64,000 nt of DNA from Pseudomonas aylmerensis. GTDB lineage: Bacteria; Pseudomonadota; Gammaproteobacteria; Pseudomonadales; Pseudomonadaceae. The stretch covers positions 132,172-196,171 of the forward strand of contig NZ_MAUE01000012.1 of NCBI RefSeq assembly GCF_001702265.1. Direction: 5' to 3'. Shown in pieces: positions 56,252 to 64,000 of the stretch (position 1 is the first letter of the stretch; the number at the start of each line of letters is the position of its first letter). The notes below the pieces were generated by a model, which was given only the letters and a program-made list of their open reading frames with translations, ran no database searches and had not been told where the DNA came from. Made by a program: the position numbers and the translations under genes.

Positions 56252-57493
56252 TCAAACTCGCGCAGGTACCGGCAGCGGTGACGCCAGCAAGCGGCTATCC
56301 AGCAGGCCCAGCCCCTCCTGGAACAGCTGGTTGCTGCGCTCGGTGTCGCCCAGTTGGGCCAGCAGCCGCGCCAGTTCGGCACAGGCTTCCGGATTGCGCT
56401 GTACCTGCAGGCTGCTCTCCAGGTAGTCACGCGCCTTGCCCCACAGGCTGTTTTGCAGGCACAAGCGGCCCAGTGTCAACAGCAGGCTGGCATCGCCGGG
56501 ATGGTCCTTGAGCCAACCTTCGGCAAACTTCAACTGGCGGGCGGGATCACTGCCACGCAACAGGCCGTAGAGACGGATCAGGTGGCTGTCGTAGCCGCGC
56601 TTGATCGCGCCACGCAGCGCTTCTTCGGCCTTCTCGTCGGCACCCAACTGACGCAACTGCTCGGCATAGGCCAGGACCAATTGCGGCTCCTGCCGCTGCG
56701 CAGAGGTGAGTTGTTGCCAGGCCCGCTCAAGTGACTGCAAGCCCGCTTCACCCTGGTCTTCGCGCTGTGCAGCCAGGCTCAGGTTTTCACCCCAGGCGCG
56801 GCGCTCGAGTTCGGCCAACTCGCTGGCAGGCAGCACCTTGTCCTTGCGCAGTTCCGGCAGCAGGCGGATCACTGATGACCAGTCGCCCCGCTGCTGATGC
56901 AGGCGCTGCAATTGACGCAACACCTGCGCATTGTGCGGGTGACGTTCGTGCATCGCTTGCAAGGTGGTCAACGCGCCTTCCGTATCGCCTCGGTCCAGCT
57001 GCAGCTGCGCGTGGCTCAAGGCAATCGCCAGCTCGGCCTGGGGCTGACGCTCCAGGGCACGTTCGAGCAAGCCGTCAGCCTCTTCGTAGCGGCCTTGCTC
57101 ATTGGCGGCACGAGCGGCGCCGAGGTAATACAGCAATGGCTGGCGCTCGGCTTCGGCGGCACGGTGCAAATGGCGCTCGGCGCTTGCCCAGCGGCCCTCG
57201 GCGAGGTCCATCTGGCCTTGCTCGATGGCAATCTGCACGCGGCGGCTGCGGTTACGCCGCGACCACGGGTTGACCACCCCACCGGAGGTGGTCACCAGGC
57301 TCAACAACACGCGGATCAGGTAGATCGCCAGGCCGATGGCAAACACGGCCACCAAGGTGGCCCACAGGCTCGACTCGTAATGCAGCACATGCGGGTAGGT
57401 AATCAGCACGTAGCCGGTGTGCTTGGAAATGCCCACGGCCAGTGCCAGGGCGATCGCAATCGCCAGCACCAGGATCACATAGAAACGCTTCAT
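56252..57493 (-). CDS. hemY: HemY protoheme biosynthesis-associated membrane protein (TPR)
   Basis: 413 residues. Two N-terminal membrane helices (VILVLAIAIALALAVGI and ATLVAVFAIGLAIYLIRVLL) are followed by TPR helices (RWASAERHLHRAAEAERQPLL, YEEADGLLERALERQPQAELA). This is the proteobacterial HemY, unrelated to Bacillus protoporphyrinogen oxidase HemY; its molecular role is unsettled. Last gene of the hemC-hemD-hemX-hemY operon, 5 bases after hemX. Confidence 0.93.
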   Translation of the reverse strand: MKRFYVILVLAIAIALALAVGISKHTGYVLITYPHVLHYESSLWATLVAVFAIGLAIYLIRVLLSLVTTSGGVVNPWSRRNRSRRVQIAIEQGQMDLAEGRWASAERHLHRAAEAERQPLLYYLGAARAANEQGRYEEADGLLERALERQPQAELAIALSHAQLQLDRGDTEGALTTLQAMHERHPHNAQVLRQLQRLHQQRGDWSSVIRLLPELRKDKVLPASELAELERRAWGENLSLAAQREDQGEAGLQSLERAWQQLTSAQRQEPQLVLAYAEQLRQLGADEKAEEALRGAIKRGYDSHLIRLYGLLRGSDPARQLKFAEGWLKDHPGDASLLLTLGRLCLQNSLWGKARDYLESSLQVQRNPEACAELARLLAQLGDTERSNQLFQEGLGLLDSRLLASPLPVPARV

Positions 57494-57498
57494 CGGCT

Positions 57499-58614
57499 CT
57501 ACTCCTGGGTTGCCGGCGTGCCCGCGGCCGCCTTGGCTTCGTCGGCAGACAGATGACGACGGTCAAGGTACGCCTGCACGGCGGCCAGGCTCGCGGCCAG
57601 GTCCGGGGTCACCACCGAGACGGCCTTGGGCTCAAGCTCGGCGATACGTGCCAGCATCGCCTTGCTTTGCGGGTTGTCCTGGTTAAAGTTGTCCTGCAGC
57701 ACGCTGCGCGCCTCGCCCAGCGAGCGGCTGTAGACCGCCGACTCGCCATTGAGCGCGGCCCACTGTGCTTGCTCCAGGGCCAGGCTCAGGGCCAGGCGTA
57801 CCTGATTCAGGCCTTGGCCGGCCAGCAACGGACGGATGTTGTCGTCAGGGTTGAAGTCGATGCGGAAGTACCGCGAAATCTGCTCCCACCACTGGCTCCA
57901 ACGACTCTCGGTATCGGTGGTCGGGCGCCCTTGGGAAGCGGGATCGGTCAGTTGATATTCAGGGGCGATGGCCGCCAATTGCACAACCTGGTCACGCAAG
58001 GCCGCCAATTGCAGGTACAGCCCGGTGCGGTCTGGCTGCTCAGTGCTGCGCAGCGCGGCCAGGCTCTTGGCCAATTGCTCGCGAGCGGCATAAGAGCCCG
58101 GATCGCTTTGCTCGCGAAGGATCTCGTCGGCGCCCTGCACCAGCGACTGCGCACTGTTGATGTCCTGCAAGGCCGACAGGCGCAGGCTCGCCAGGCGAAT
58201 CAAATGCTCGGCCTCAGCCAAACGCCAATCCTGGCGGCTGGCGCCCAGCACGGTTTCCAGCCGCTGACTCAAGCGTTGCTGGTCACCCTGCAGTTGCGCG
58301 ACCAGACGGCGACGCTCCTCCAGCTCATCGGCACCCGGCAACTGGGCCAGGCGCGCCGCCAGTTGCTGCTGGCTTTGCTTGAGGGTCTGGGACTGGTCGT
58401 CGAGGGTCTGCACCTGCCCCAGCTGTTGCTGGCTGCTGGCTTGCAAGGCGCGGACCTGCACGATCCCCCAACCGCCTGCGGCAACGCCGGCAGCACCCAG
58501 CAGCAGGGCGACGATTGCCAGGCCATTGCCACGGCGCGGCGCGGTGACCGGTGACTCAGCCGGCGCATCGAGTGCGGGCTGGGTTTCATCTTTAGGCAAG
58601 GCTGTTTCGCTCAC
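57499..58614 (-). CDS. hemX: HemX (uroporphyrinogen-III C-methyltransferase family by name)
   Basis: 371 residues. A negatively charged N-terminal cytoplasmic segment, a single membrane helix (LAIVALLLGAAGVAAGGW) and a long periplasmic coiled-coil/helical domain (LQTLDDQSQTLKQSQQQLAAR...). No methyltransferase motif is visible; the enzyme name attached to the family is unlikely to reflect activity. It is part of the hem operon between hemD and hemY. Confidence 0.92.
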   Translation of the reverse strand: MSETALPKDETQPALDAPAESPVTAPRRGNGLAIVALLLGAAGVAAGGWGIVQVRALQASSQQQLGQVQTLDDQSQTLKQSQQQLAARLAQLPGADELEERRRLVAQLQGDQQRLSQRLETVLGASRQDWRLAEAEHLIRLASLRLSALQDINSAQSLVQGADEILREQSDPGSYAAREQLAKSLAALRSTEQPDRTGLYLQLAALRDQVVQLAAIAPEYQLTDPASQGRPTTDTESRWSQWWEQISRYFRIDFNPDDNIRPLLAGQGLNQVRLALSLALEQAQWAALNGESAVYSRSLGEARSVLQDNFNQDNPQSKAMLARIAELEPKAVSVVTPDLAASLAAVQAYLDRRHLSADEAKAAAGTPATQE

Positions 58615-58652
58615 GTATCCGTCCTTTGCGTATCAGAGAGTGGGGGCGGCCG

Positions 58653-59402
58653 TCACAAGACACAGCTGCCCAACGCCACTAACAAAGCCGCGGCACTCGC
58701 GCCGCGACAATCCACCACTTTTTCTGCGCCTGCGGCCCGCGCCATCTCCTGGACTCGCGGACTGGGCACGAACAACGGAAGCCGGGCCACTTGAGACCAA
58801 TCGGCGCCAGCCAGGGCCTGCAAGTGCAAGAAACCCTGCCCACTGCTGACCACCAGGCCGTTCAGGCGTTCCAACTGGATGCGTTGCATCAGTACTCCCG
58901 CCTGATAGTCCGGCAAGAAACGACGATACAACTCCAGATAGTCGACACTAGCACCTTGCTCACGCAAACGCTCAGCCAGCAACTCCCGGCCCCCCTCGCC
59001 GCGCAGGATCAACACCCGTGCATCCGGGCGCGCGATAGCCTCGCGCAACGCAGGCAATTGAAGCAAGGCCTCGCTGTCATCACCAGACTGGGGGTAGTCA
59101 ACGTTTAGGCCGTGCTCGGCCAACACCTGCGCGGTGGCGCCGCCGACGCTGAACCATGGCAGCTGCGGCCAGGCTTGGGTCAGCTGTTGCACGGCAAGGC
59201 GCGCGGCCGGTTTGCTTACCACGATCACTGCGCAGTAACGGTCGAGGTGGCGGAACACGGCCTGCTGCTCGGGGGTAACAGCAAAGGGCTCGATGTCCAG
59301 CAAGGGTAAGCTGCTGCTGAAGATTCCGGCGTCTGATAATGCCGAAGCCAGGGCTGCTGATTCCTCGGCAGGCCGCGTCAGCAGCAGTCGCCATCCGGTC
59401 AC
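58653..59402 (-). CDS. hemD: Uroporphyrinogen-III synthase
   Basis: 249 residues. The family is divergent but recognisable: [14 protein letters not shown] at the N terminus, [16 protein letters not shown] and [12 protein letters not shown]. It closes hydroxymethylbilane with inversion of ring D. It overlaps hemC by 4 bases, and hemX follows after 38 bases. Confidence 0.93.
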   Translation of the reverse strand: MTGWRLLLTRPAEESAALASALSDAGIFSSSLPLLDIEPFAVTPEQQAVFRHLDRYCAVIVVSKPAARLAVQQLTQAWPQLPWFSVGGATAQVLAEHGLNVDYPQSGDDSEALLQLPALREAIARPDARVLILRGEGGRELLAERLREQGASVDYLELYRRFLPDYQAGVLMQRIQLERLNGLVVSSGQGFLHLQALAGADWSQVARLPLFVPSPRVQEMARAAGAEKVVDCRGASAAALLVALGSCVL

Positions 59403-60340
59403 TGCGGGCCGGCCTCGCCATAGACTTTTTGCAGGATGGCGCCAGCGCCCTTGTCCAGCAGCTCCTCCGCCACCTGGATCCCCAGGGCCGTGGCATCACG
59501 CTGCGGACCACGCACCTCGGCAGTCAGCAGAGTGCCGCCGTCCGGATCGCCTACCAGGCCACGCAGCCACAGATTGTCGCCTTCGAGCACGGCGTAGCAG
59601 GCAATCGGCACCTGGCAGCCGCCGTTGAGGTGCTTGTTCAGGGCGCGTTCGGCCGTGACGCGCACTTCGGTGTCGCGGTGGTCCAGGGGTTTGAGCAAGG
59701 CGTGAATTTCAGCATCGGCGGTGCGGCATTCGATGCCCACTGCGCCTTGCCCACCGGCCGGCAGGCTGTCCTCGACACTGATGGCCGAGGTGATGCGGTC
59801 TTCGAAACCCAAGCGGATCAAGCCGGCCGCGGCAAGGATGATCGCGTCATATTCGCCGGCATCCAGCTTGGCCAGGCGGGTGTTGACGTTGCCGCGCAGG
59901 AAACGAATCTGCAGGTCCGGGCGGCGAGTGAGCAACTGTGCCTGGCGACGCAGGCTGGACGTGCCGACGATGCTGCCCAGCGGCAGCTCATCCAACGACG
60001 CGTAGGTGTTGGAAACAAAGGCGTCGCGCGGGTCTTCACGCTCGCAGATGCAAAACAGGCCCAGGCCTTCAGGGAAATCCATGGGCACGTCTTTCATAGA
60101 ATGCACGGCGATGTCGGCTTCGTTTTCCAGCAGCGCGGTTTCCAGTTCCTTGACGAACAGGCCCTTGCCGCCGATCTTCGACAGCGGCGAGTCCAGCAGC
60201 TTGTCGCCGCGACTGACCATGGGCACCAGGGTCACCTTGAGGCCGGCATGGGCCTGCTCAAGGCGTGCTTTGACGTATTCGGCCTGCCACAAGGCCAAGG
60301 CGCTTTTACGGGTGGCGATGCGGATTTCGCGAGAGGACAT
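59399..60340 (-). CDS. hemC: Hydroxymethylbilane synthase (porphobilinogen deaminase)
   Basis: 313 residues. It has the N-terminal [19 protein letters not shown], the dipyrromethane cofactor cysteine in [16 protein letters not shown] (about residue 242) and [12 protein letters not shown]. It polymerises four porphobilinogens. It is first gene of the hem operon and downstream of algR on the same strand (138 bases between), an arrangement conserved in Pseudomonas. Confidence 0.96.
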   Translation of the reverse strand: MSSREIRIATRKSALALWQAEYVKARLEQAHAGLKVTLVPMVSRGDKLLDSPLSKIGGKGLFVKELETALLENEADIAVHSMKDVPMDFPEGLGLFCICEREDPRDAFVSNTYASLDELPLGSIVGTSSLRRQAQLLTRRPDLQIRFLRGNVNTRLAKLDAGEYDAIILAAAGLIRLGFEDRITSAISVEDSLPAGGQGAVGIECRTADAEIHALLKPLDHRDTEVRVTAERALNKHLNGGCQVPIACYAVLEGDNLWLRGLVGDPDGGTLLTAEVRGPQRDATALGIQVAEELLDKGAGAILQKVYGEAGPQ

Positions 60341-60478
60341 GGATCAATCCGTACTGAATAGATACGGCAGATAATAACAGCTCAGGCAAATACGCTTTGA
60401 TTTGAATCAGCAAGTGCGGGGCCTCCCTGGCCGCGTCGCACCGGGATAAGAGGTACAGGCATCGCCGCAGGCCCCAGG

Positions 60479-61225
60479 CTAAAGCTGTTGCATCATCTTG
60501 CGCACACCGGCGACATGGCGTCGGCTGACGATCAATGCATCGCCATTCAGCCCTTTGAGGAACAGCTGGAAATGCCCCAGGGGTGTGCGCTGCAAGCGTT
60601 CGATTCGCTCGCGGGCCACCAGCGCGTTGCGGTGGATCCGCACGAAGCGGTCGCCGAATTCATCCTCGAGCGCCTTGAGCGGCTCATCGAGCAGCACTTC
60701 GCCGCCCTGGTGGCGCAGGGTCACGTACTTGTGATCGGCAATAAAATAGACCACCTCGCCCAGCGGAATCAGCTCGATGCCTTTGCGTGTACGGGCGCTG
60801 ATGTGGCTGCGTGGCCCGTTACCACTTTGGGCGGCGGGCTGGGTCAGTGCGGCGAGCTGGACGCGATTGGGCCGCTCGGCCTTTTTCAGCGCCTTGAGCA
60901 ACGCCTCGCCAGCCACGGGTTTGGTGAGGAAGCTGACACCGCTGGCTTCGAGCGTGTCGGCGGAAAACTCTTCCTGGGCCGCGCACAGCACCACGGCAGG
61001 TGGCGATTCTCGCTCACTCAGGCGGGCGGCAACTTGCAGGCCATCAAGGCCCGGCAGGCGGATATCGAGCAGCACCACATCGGGCTTGAGGCTGTCGATC
61101 AACGCCAACGCCTCCTCCCCGTTGGTGGCGCTCGGCTCAAGGACTGTATAACCCTCGAGTTCACTGACCAAACGGCTCAGTCGCTCGCGGGCTTGGGGTT
61201 CGTCATCAACGATCAGGACATTCAT
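60479..61225 (-). CDS. algR: Response regulator AlgR (REC-LytTR)
   Basis: 248 residues from ATG 61225 (MNVLIVDDEPQAR), the known AlgR length. The receiver domain has phosphoacceptor Asp54 in PDVVLLDIRLPGLDG, and the C-terminal LytTR DNA-binding domain has IELIPLGEVVYFIADHKYVTL. In P. aeruginosa AlgR regulates alginate, type IV pili and virulence genes and is phosphorylated by AlgZ (FimS), encoded just upstream. Here the start overlaps by ATGA the end of a short frame that looks like the last part of algZ; the rest of the kinase is absent. Confidence 0.96.
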   Translation of the reverse strand: MNVLIVDDEPQARERLSRLVSELEGYTVLEPSATNGEEALALIDSLKPDVVLLDIRLPGLDGLQVAARLSERESPPAVVLCAAQEEFSADTLEASGVSFLTKPVAGEALLKALKKAERPNRVQLAALTQPAAQSGNGPRSHISARTRKGIELIPLGEVVYFIADHKYVTLRHQGGEVLLDEPLKALEDEFGDRFVRIHRNALVARERIERLQRTPLGHFQLFLKGLNGDALIVSRRHVAGVRKMMQQL

Positions 61226-61443
61226 ATTGCGCTGGATTCCTGCGTGAGTCTCGCACAAGGATAGCGTAGACAGGTGCGGTGACTTGCGTCACAGCGATCC
61301 ACGCTAAGACTAGCGCGAGCGGCAAAAAGTGCCCCGACAGCGGCACCCATATTTACCCGGACCTGTTCAATAGCGCCCAAGACCTGCTGCCTGCGGGCAC
61401 TGTCGTAGGGTTTGCTGATACACAATCCGAATACCCCCCTTTT
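61222..61443 (-). pseudogene. algZ: C-terminal remnant of sensor kinase gene algZ (fimS)
   Basis: An open frame of 73 codons with no ATG start (a stop at 61444-61446 closes it upstream; TTG at 61425 is the only possible initiator). It ends in ASLSVDRCDASHRTCLRYPC, which has the layout of the last strands of a GHKL (HATPase) kinase domain as in AlgZ/FimS (LSV....G.H.T.LRYP). The frame overlaps algR by 4 bases (ATGA), as algZ-algR junctions typically do. An intact AlgZ needs about 358 codons, but only about 500 bases separate algR from argH. The conserved nucleotide-binding boxes are not readable further upstream. Homology is inferred by eye. Confidence 0.6.
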
Positions 61444-61446
61444 TAA

Positions 61447-61727
61447 TGGTTAGTCTGGGCTATGACCGCATCACCCGACTTTGGTGCATTCACACACTAT
61501 CAGTCCAACTGTAGACGCTCACTGAGACGACATTGCTCAATCGTCAAATATCGTTTCAATAAACCCTTGTCCCAGTCTCTTCCCGGACGCGTTCGACGGC
61601 AAGGCACTTAGCCAGCTTTGCACAAATAAAAATGCCGACGACCCGCAGCACCGCCTCAACGGGCAACCCTGTTATTATCGCCGGCACACTTCCATGCCTC
61701 TTTATTAAGCAGATCACGAGCGAATCC
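61447..61727 (+). promoter_or_regulatory. Gap between the algZ remnant and argH; argH promoter region
   Basis: No gene is supported in 61447-61727. A TATTAT hexamer (61673-61678) about 50 bases before the argH start is a possible -10, but no clear -35 was found at 16-18 bases before it. The region is moderately AT-rich and lacks REP elements. It is where the rest of algZ would lie in P. aeruginosa. Confidence 0.4.
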
Positions 61728-63122
61728 ATGAGCACCGACAAGACCAACCAGTCCTGGGGCGGCCGCTTCAGTGAACCCGTCGACGCCTTCGTCGCCCGCT
61801 TCACCGCCTCCGTCACCTTCGACCAGCGCCTGTACCGCCACGACATCATGGGCTCCATCGCCCACGCGACGATGCTGGCCAAGGTCGGCGTGCTGACCGA
61901 CGCCGAGCGCGACAGCATCATCGACGGCCTGACCACGATTCGCGGCGAGATCGAAGCCGGTACGTTCGACTGGCGCGTCGACCTGGAAGACGTGCACATG
62001 AACATCGAGGCCCGCCTCACCGACCGCATCGGTGTGACCGGCAAGAAGCTGCACACCGGCCGCAGCCGCAACGATCAGGTGGCTACCGATATTCGCCTGT
62101 GGCTGCGTGACGAAATCGACCTGATCCTGTCCGAAATCACCCGCTTGCAAAAAGGTCTGCTGGAGCAGGCCGAGCGTGAATCGGACACCATCATGCCCGG
62201 CTTCACCCACCTGCAGACCGCACAGCCCGTGACCTTCGGCCATCACCTGCTGGCCTGGTTCGAGATGCTCAGCCGCGACTACGAGCGCCTGGTGGATTGC
62301 CGCAAGCGCGCCAACCGCATGCCGTTGGGCAGCGCCGCACTGGCCGGCACCACCTACCCGATCGACCGCGAATACACCGCGCAACTGCTGGGTTTTGACG
62401 CCGTGGGCGGCAACTCCCTGGACGGCGTGTCGGACCGTGACTTCGCCATCGAATTCTGCGCCGCCGCGAGCATCGCGATGATGCACCTGTCGCGCTTCTC
62501 CGAAGAGCTGGTGCTGTGGACCAGTGCGCAATTCCAGTTCATCGACCTGCCGGACCGCTTCTGCACCGGCAGCTCGATCATGCCGCAAAAGAAAAACCCC
62601 GACGTGCCCGAGCTGGTACGCGGCAAAAGCGGCCGCGTGTTCGGCGCGCTGATGGGCCTGCTGACCCTGATGAAAGGCCAGCCGCTGGCCTACAACAAGG
62701 ACAACCAGGAAGACAAGGAACCGCTGTTCGACGCCGCCGATACACTGCGCGACTCGTTGCGCGCGTTTGCCGACATGATCCCGGCGATCAAGCCCAAGCA
62801 CGCGATCATGCGTGAAGCGGCGTTGCGCGGGTTCTCCACCGCGACTGACCTCGCGGACTACCTGGTACGCCGTGGCCTGCCGTTCCGTGACTGCCACGAA
62901 ATCGTCGGCCACGCCGTGAAATACGGCGTGGACACCGGCAAGGACCTGGCGGAAATGAGCCTGGAAGAGCTGCGTCAATTCAGCGACCAGATCGAGCAGG
63001 ACGTGTTCGCGGTACTGACCCTGGAAGGGTCGGTGAATGCCCGTAACCACATGGGCGGCACTGCACCGGCGCAGGTGAAGGCTGCCGTCGCGCGCGGCCA
63101 GGCCCTGCTCGCCAGCCGCTAA
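61728..63122 (+). CDS. argH: Argininosuccinate lyase
   Basis: 464 residues from ATG 61728 ([14 protein letters not shown]). Family signature [20 protein letters not shown] (about 285), [13 protein letters not shown] and [17 protein letters not shown] identify the fumarase/aspartase superfamily member of arginine synthesis. It splits argininosuccinate to arginine and fumarate. It is divergent from algR, the order conserved across Pseudomonas. Confidence 0.97.
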   Translation: MSTDKTNQSWGGRFSEPVDAFVARFTASVTFDQRLYRHDIMGSIAHATMLAKVGVLTDAERDSIIDGLTTIRGEIEAGTFDWRVDLEDVHMNIEARLTDRIGVTGKKLHTGRSRNDQVATDIRLWLRDEIDLILSEITRLQKGLLEQAERESDTIMPGFTHLQTAQPVTFGHHLLAWFEMLSRDYERLVDCRKRANRMPLGSAALAGTTYPIDREYTAQLLGFDAVGGNSLDGVSDRDFAIEFCAAASIAMMHLSRFSEELVLWTSAQFQFIDLPDRFCTGSSIMPQKKNPDVPELVRGKSGRVFGALMGLLTLMKGQPLAYNKDNQEDKEPLFDAADTLRDSLRAFADMIPAIKPKHAIMREAALRGFSTATDLADYLVRRGLPFRDCHEIVGHAVKYGVDTGKDLAEMSLEELRQFSDQIEQDVFAVLTLEGSVNARNHMGGTAPAQVKAAVARGQALLASR

Positions 63123-63129
63123 GCACTCG

Positions 63130-63202
63130 CTTGCCGGCGATGAGGTCCTTGAGATCGCTGTTGATCTTGAGGCCGCCATCGCCGGCAAGCCGGCTCCTAC
63201 AA
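63130..63202. repeat. REP pair (GCCGGCAAGCCGGC type)
   Basis: GCTTGCCGGCGATG (63131-63144) and the inverted CATCGCCGGCAAGCCGGCTCC (63178-63198) flank a short centre. It lies between the argH stop and the convergent glutathione transferase gene; the same REP type occurs as a single copy at 1185. Confidence 0.75.
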
Positions 63203-63214
63203 GTGTGAGCGTCG

Positions 63215-63874
63215 CTATTTCTTCGCCGCCACCATGGCCATGAACGCCGGCATCGCCGCTTCCCTGTCCGCCGCCACTTTCTGCGCGTTGGGCATCCCGT
63301 GCAAACGTTCCAGCAACACTTTAGCCTTCGGCATCTCAGCCAGCAGATCCAGGCCAAACAGCTTCTCGCCCACCGCGCAGGCGAGGTTCACGCTGTACAT
63401 GAAATACAGATCCGCAATCGTGAAGCTCTCCCCCGCCACAAACGGCGCGAATTTACCGTGCCGGCCTAATGAGCCAACCCCGAGCAACAACTCCGCCTTG
63501 GATTTTTCCTTGATCGCCTCCGGCACCGGCATGCCGAAAAAGGCTTCGGCGAAACAGGCGCGAGCCGGCAATTCGATATACAGCTCGATTTCTCGGCACA
63601 GCGCCAGCACTTGGGCGCGCTGGAACGGTTCGGCCGGGAGCAGCGAAGGCCCTTCCTGGGTTTGCTCGATGTATTCGAGGATCACGCTGGTTTCGTTGAT
63701 AAAGCCCTGCTTGACGCCCAGCACCGGGACCTTGCCGCGCGGGCTGACCGCCAGGGCTTCGGGGGTTTGCCCAGCGTAAAAAGGCACCTCTTCGAAAGGC
63801 AGCCCCTTCTCCAGCAACGCCAGCTTGACCATGTTGTAGTAGTTGCTGACCGAGAATCCGTAGAGCTTGAGCAT
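63215..63874 (-). CDS. Glutathione S-transferase
   Basis: 219 residues. Thioredoxin-like N domain (MLKLYGFSVSNYYNMVKLAL; EEVPFYAGQTPEAL; PRGKVPVLGVKQGFINETSVILEYI with the cis-proline and the conserved ESxAI-type NETSVIL) and an all-helical C domain (GESFTIADLYFMYSVNLAC). The class cannot be fixed by eye; the nucleophile could be a Ser or Tyr near residue 8-13. It probably detoxifies electrophiles or peroxides. It stands alone between argH and the right edge of the window. Confidence 0.9.
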   Translation of the reverse strand: MLKLYGFSVSNYYNMVKLALLEKGLPFEEVPFYAGQTPEALAVSPRGKVPVLGVKQGFINETSVILEYIEQTQEGPSLLPAEPFQRAQVLALCREIELYIELPARACFAEAFFGMPVPEAIKEKSKAELLLGVGSLGRHGKFAPFVAGESFTIADLYFMYSVNLACAVGEKLFGLDLLAEMPKAKVLLERLHGMPNAQKVAADREAAMPAFMAMVAAKK

Positions 63875-63989
63875 TGCGATTGCCTCCAGGCCGGGAATGG
63901 GGTTGGCTGCAAGCGTTATAGCTCCCCGGGCCTGGCCTTGCCAGCAGCATCAACCGCTTGAATGGGGGTAGACTGGCGCCCTTTCCTAC

Positions 63990-63994
63990 AGGAG
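63990..63994 (+). promoter_or_regulatory. Ribosome-binding site of a gene starting beyond the window
   Basis: AGGAG near the right edge of the window, after a stretch without any coding sequence on the plus strand, suggests that a rightward gene begins just after base 64000. No start codon is inside the window. Confidence 0.5.
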
Positions 63995-64000
63995 CCTGCC

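Noticed and set aside
60418..60476. GGGGCCT...AGGCCCC pairing between algR and hemC
   Set aside because: Arms are separated by over 40 bases and no T-tract follows, so it was not called a terminator.

Overview
The window is about 64 kb of chromosome from a Pseudomonas of the fluorescens type. The gene order follows, with local differences, the P. aeruginosa PAO1 stretch that runs from an iron-binding protein gene to argH: ubiI-ubiH-pepP-ygfB, zapA-6S RNA-fau, an RbbA-like ABC exporter, glpT, ubiD, rho, trxA, ppx/ppk, hemB, yheS, algP, rsd (algQ), dsbB, hemY-hemX-hemD-hemC, algR, argH. High GC, abundant REP/REPIN palindromes and algP support Pseudomonas. No transposase, integrase, CRISPR array, tRNA or rRNA gene was seen.

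Layout. 1-1.1 kb: a truncated REPIN and a FutA-type ferric-iron binding protein with a possible Fur box. 1.2-6 kb (minus strand): the ubiquinone hydroxylase/aminopeptidase operon ygfB-pepP-ubiH-(DUF4442)-ubiI. 6.1-7.6 kb: a ZapB-like small protein, zapA, 6S RNA and fau. 7.6-8.4 kb: an unlisted 49-residue membrane peptide and an EVE-domain protein. 8.5-13.3 kb: HlyD adaptor plus two ABC-2 exporter proteins. 13.3-17.3 kb: FliL-like protein, quinone oxidoreductase, glpT behind two GlpR-like operators, and a ChaC-like enzyme. 17.3-21.6 kb: a TonB-dependent receptor, a PagP-like secreted protein and a 1-kb tandem array of REPINs. 21.6-26 kb: ferredoxin reductase-like gene, ubiD, rho, trxA. 26.1-34.4 kb: a block not found between trxA and ppx in PAO1 as I recall it, with a GntR regulator, a polar amino-acid ABC importer and a chaperone-usher fimbrial operon. 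34.8-40 kb: ppx, ppk and hemB, with an expanded palindromic repeat between ppx and ppk. 40.2-49.6 kb: DedA, sterol-desaturase-like enzyme, ElbB, YaiI, a cytochrome c-FTR1 fusion, a four-gene COG3014/YcfL/LpoB envelope operon and a LysE exporter. 49.7-55.3 kb: MscS-like channel, YheS, TIGR02444 protein, AlgP, FKBP isomerase and Rsd. 55.5-63.9 kb: dsbB, the haem operon, algR, argH and a glutathione S-transferase.

How the genes work together. Much of the window is respiratory and haem metabolism (ubiH, ubiI, ubiD, hemB, hemC, hemD, hemX, hemY, dsbB). Around it lie polyphosphate metabolism (ppx, ppk), transcription control (rho, 6S RNA, rsd, algR, algP), division (zapA) and envelope functions.

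The most notable observations are these. (1) A decayed C-terminal stub of the sensor-kinase gene algZ/fimS still overlaps algR by ATGA, while the rest of the kinase is missing. (2) Six REPINs lie in a near-perfect 180-bp tandem array. (3) A 131-bp palindromic element occurs three times at exactly the same length, one copy carrying five degenerate half-copies on each side. (4) Two GlpR-like operators precede glpT. (5) An intercistronic hairpin with a T-tract separates the major pilin gene from its chaperone. All functional calls rest on reading the sequence and on recalled family knowledge; no database search was run.
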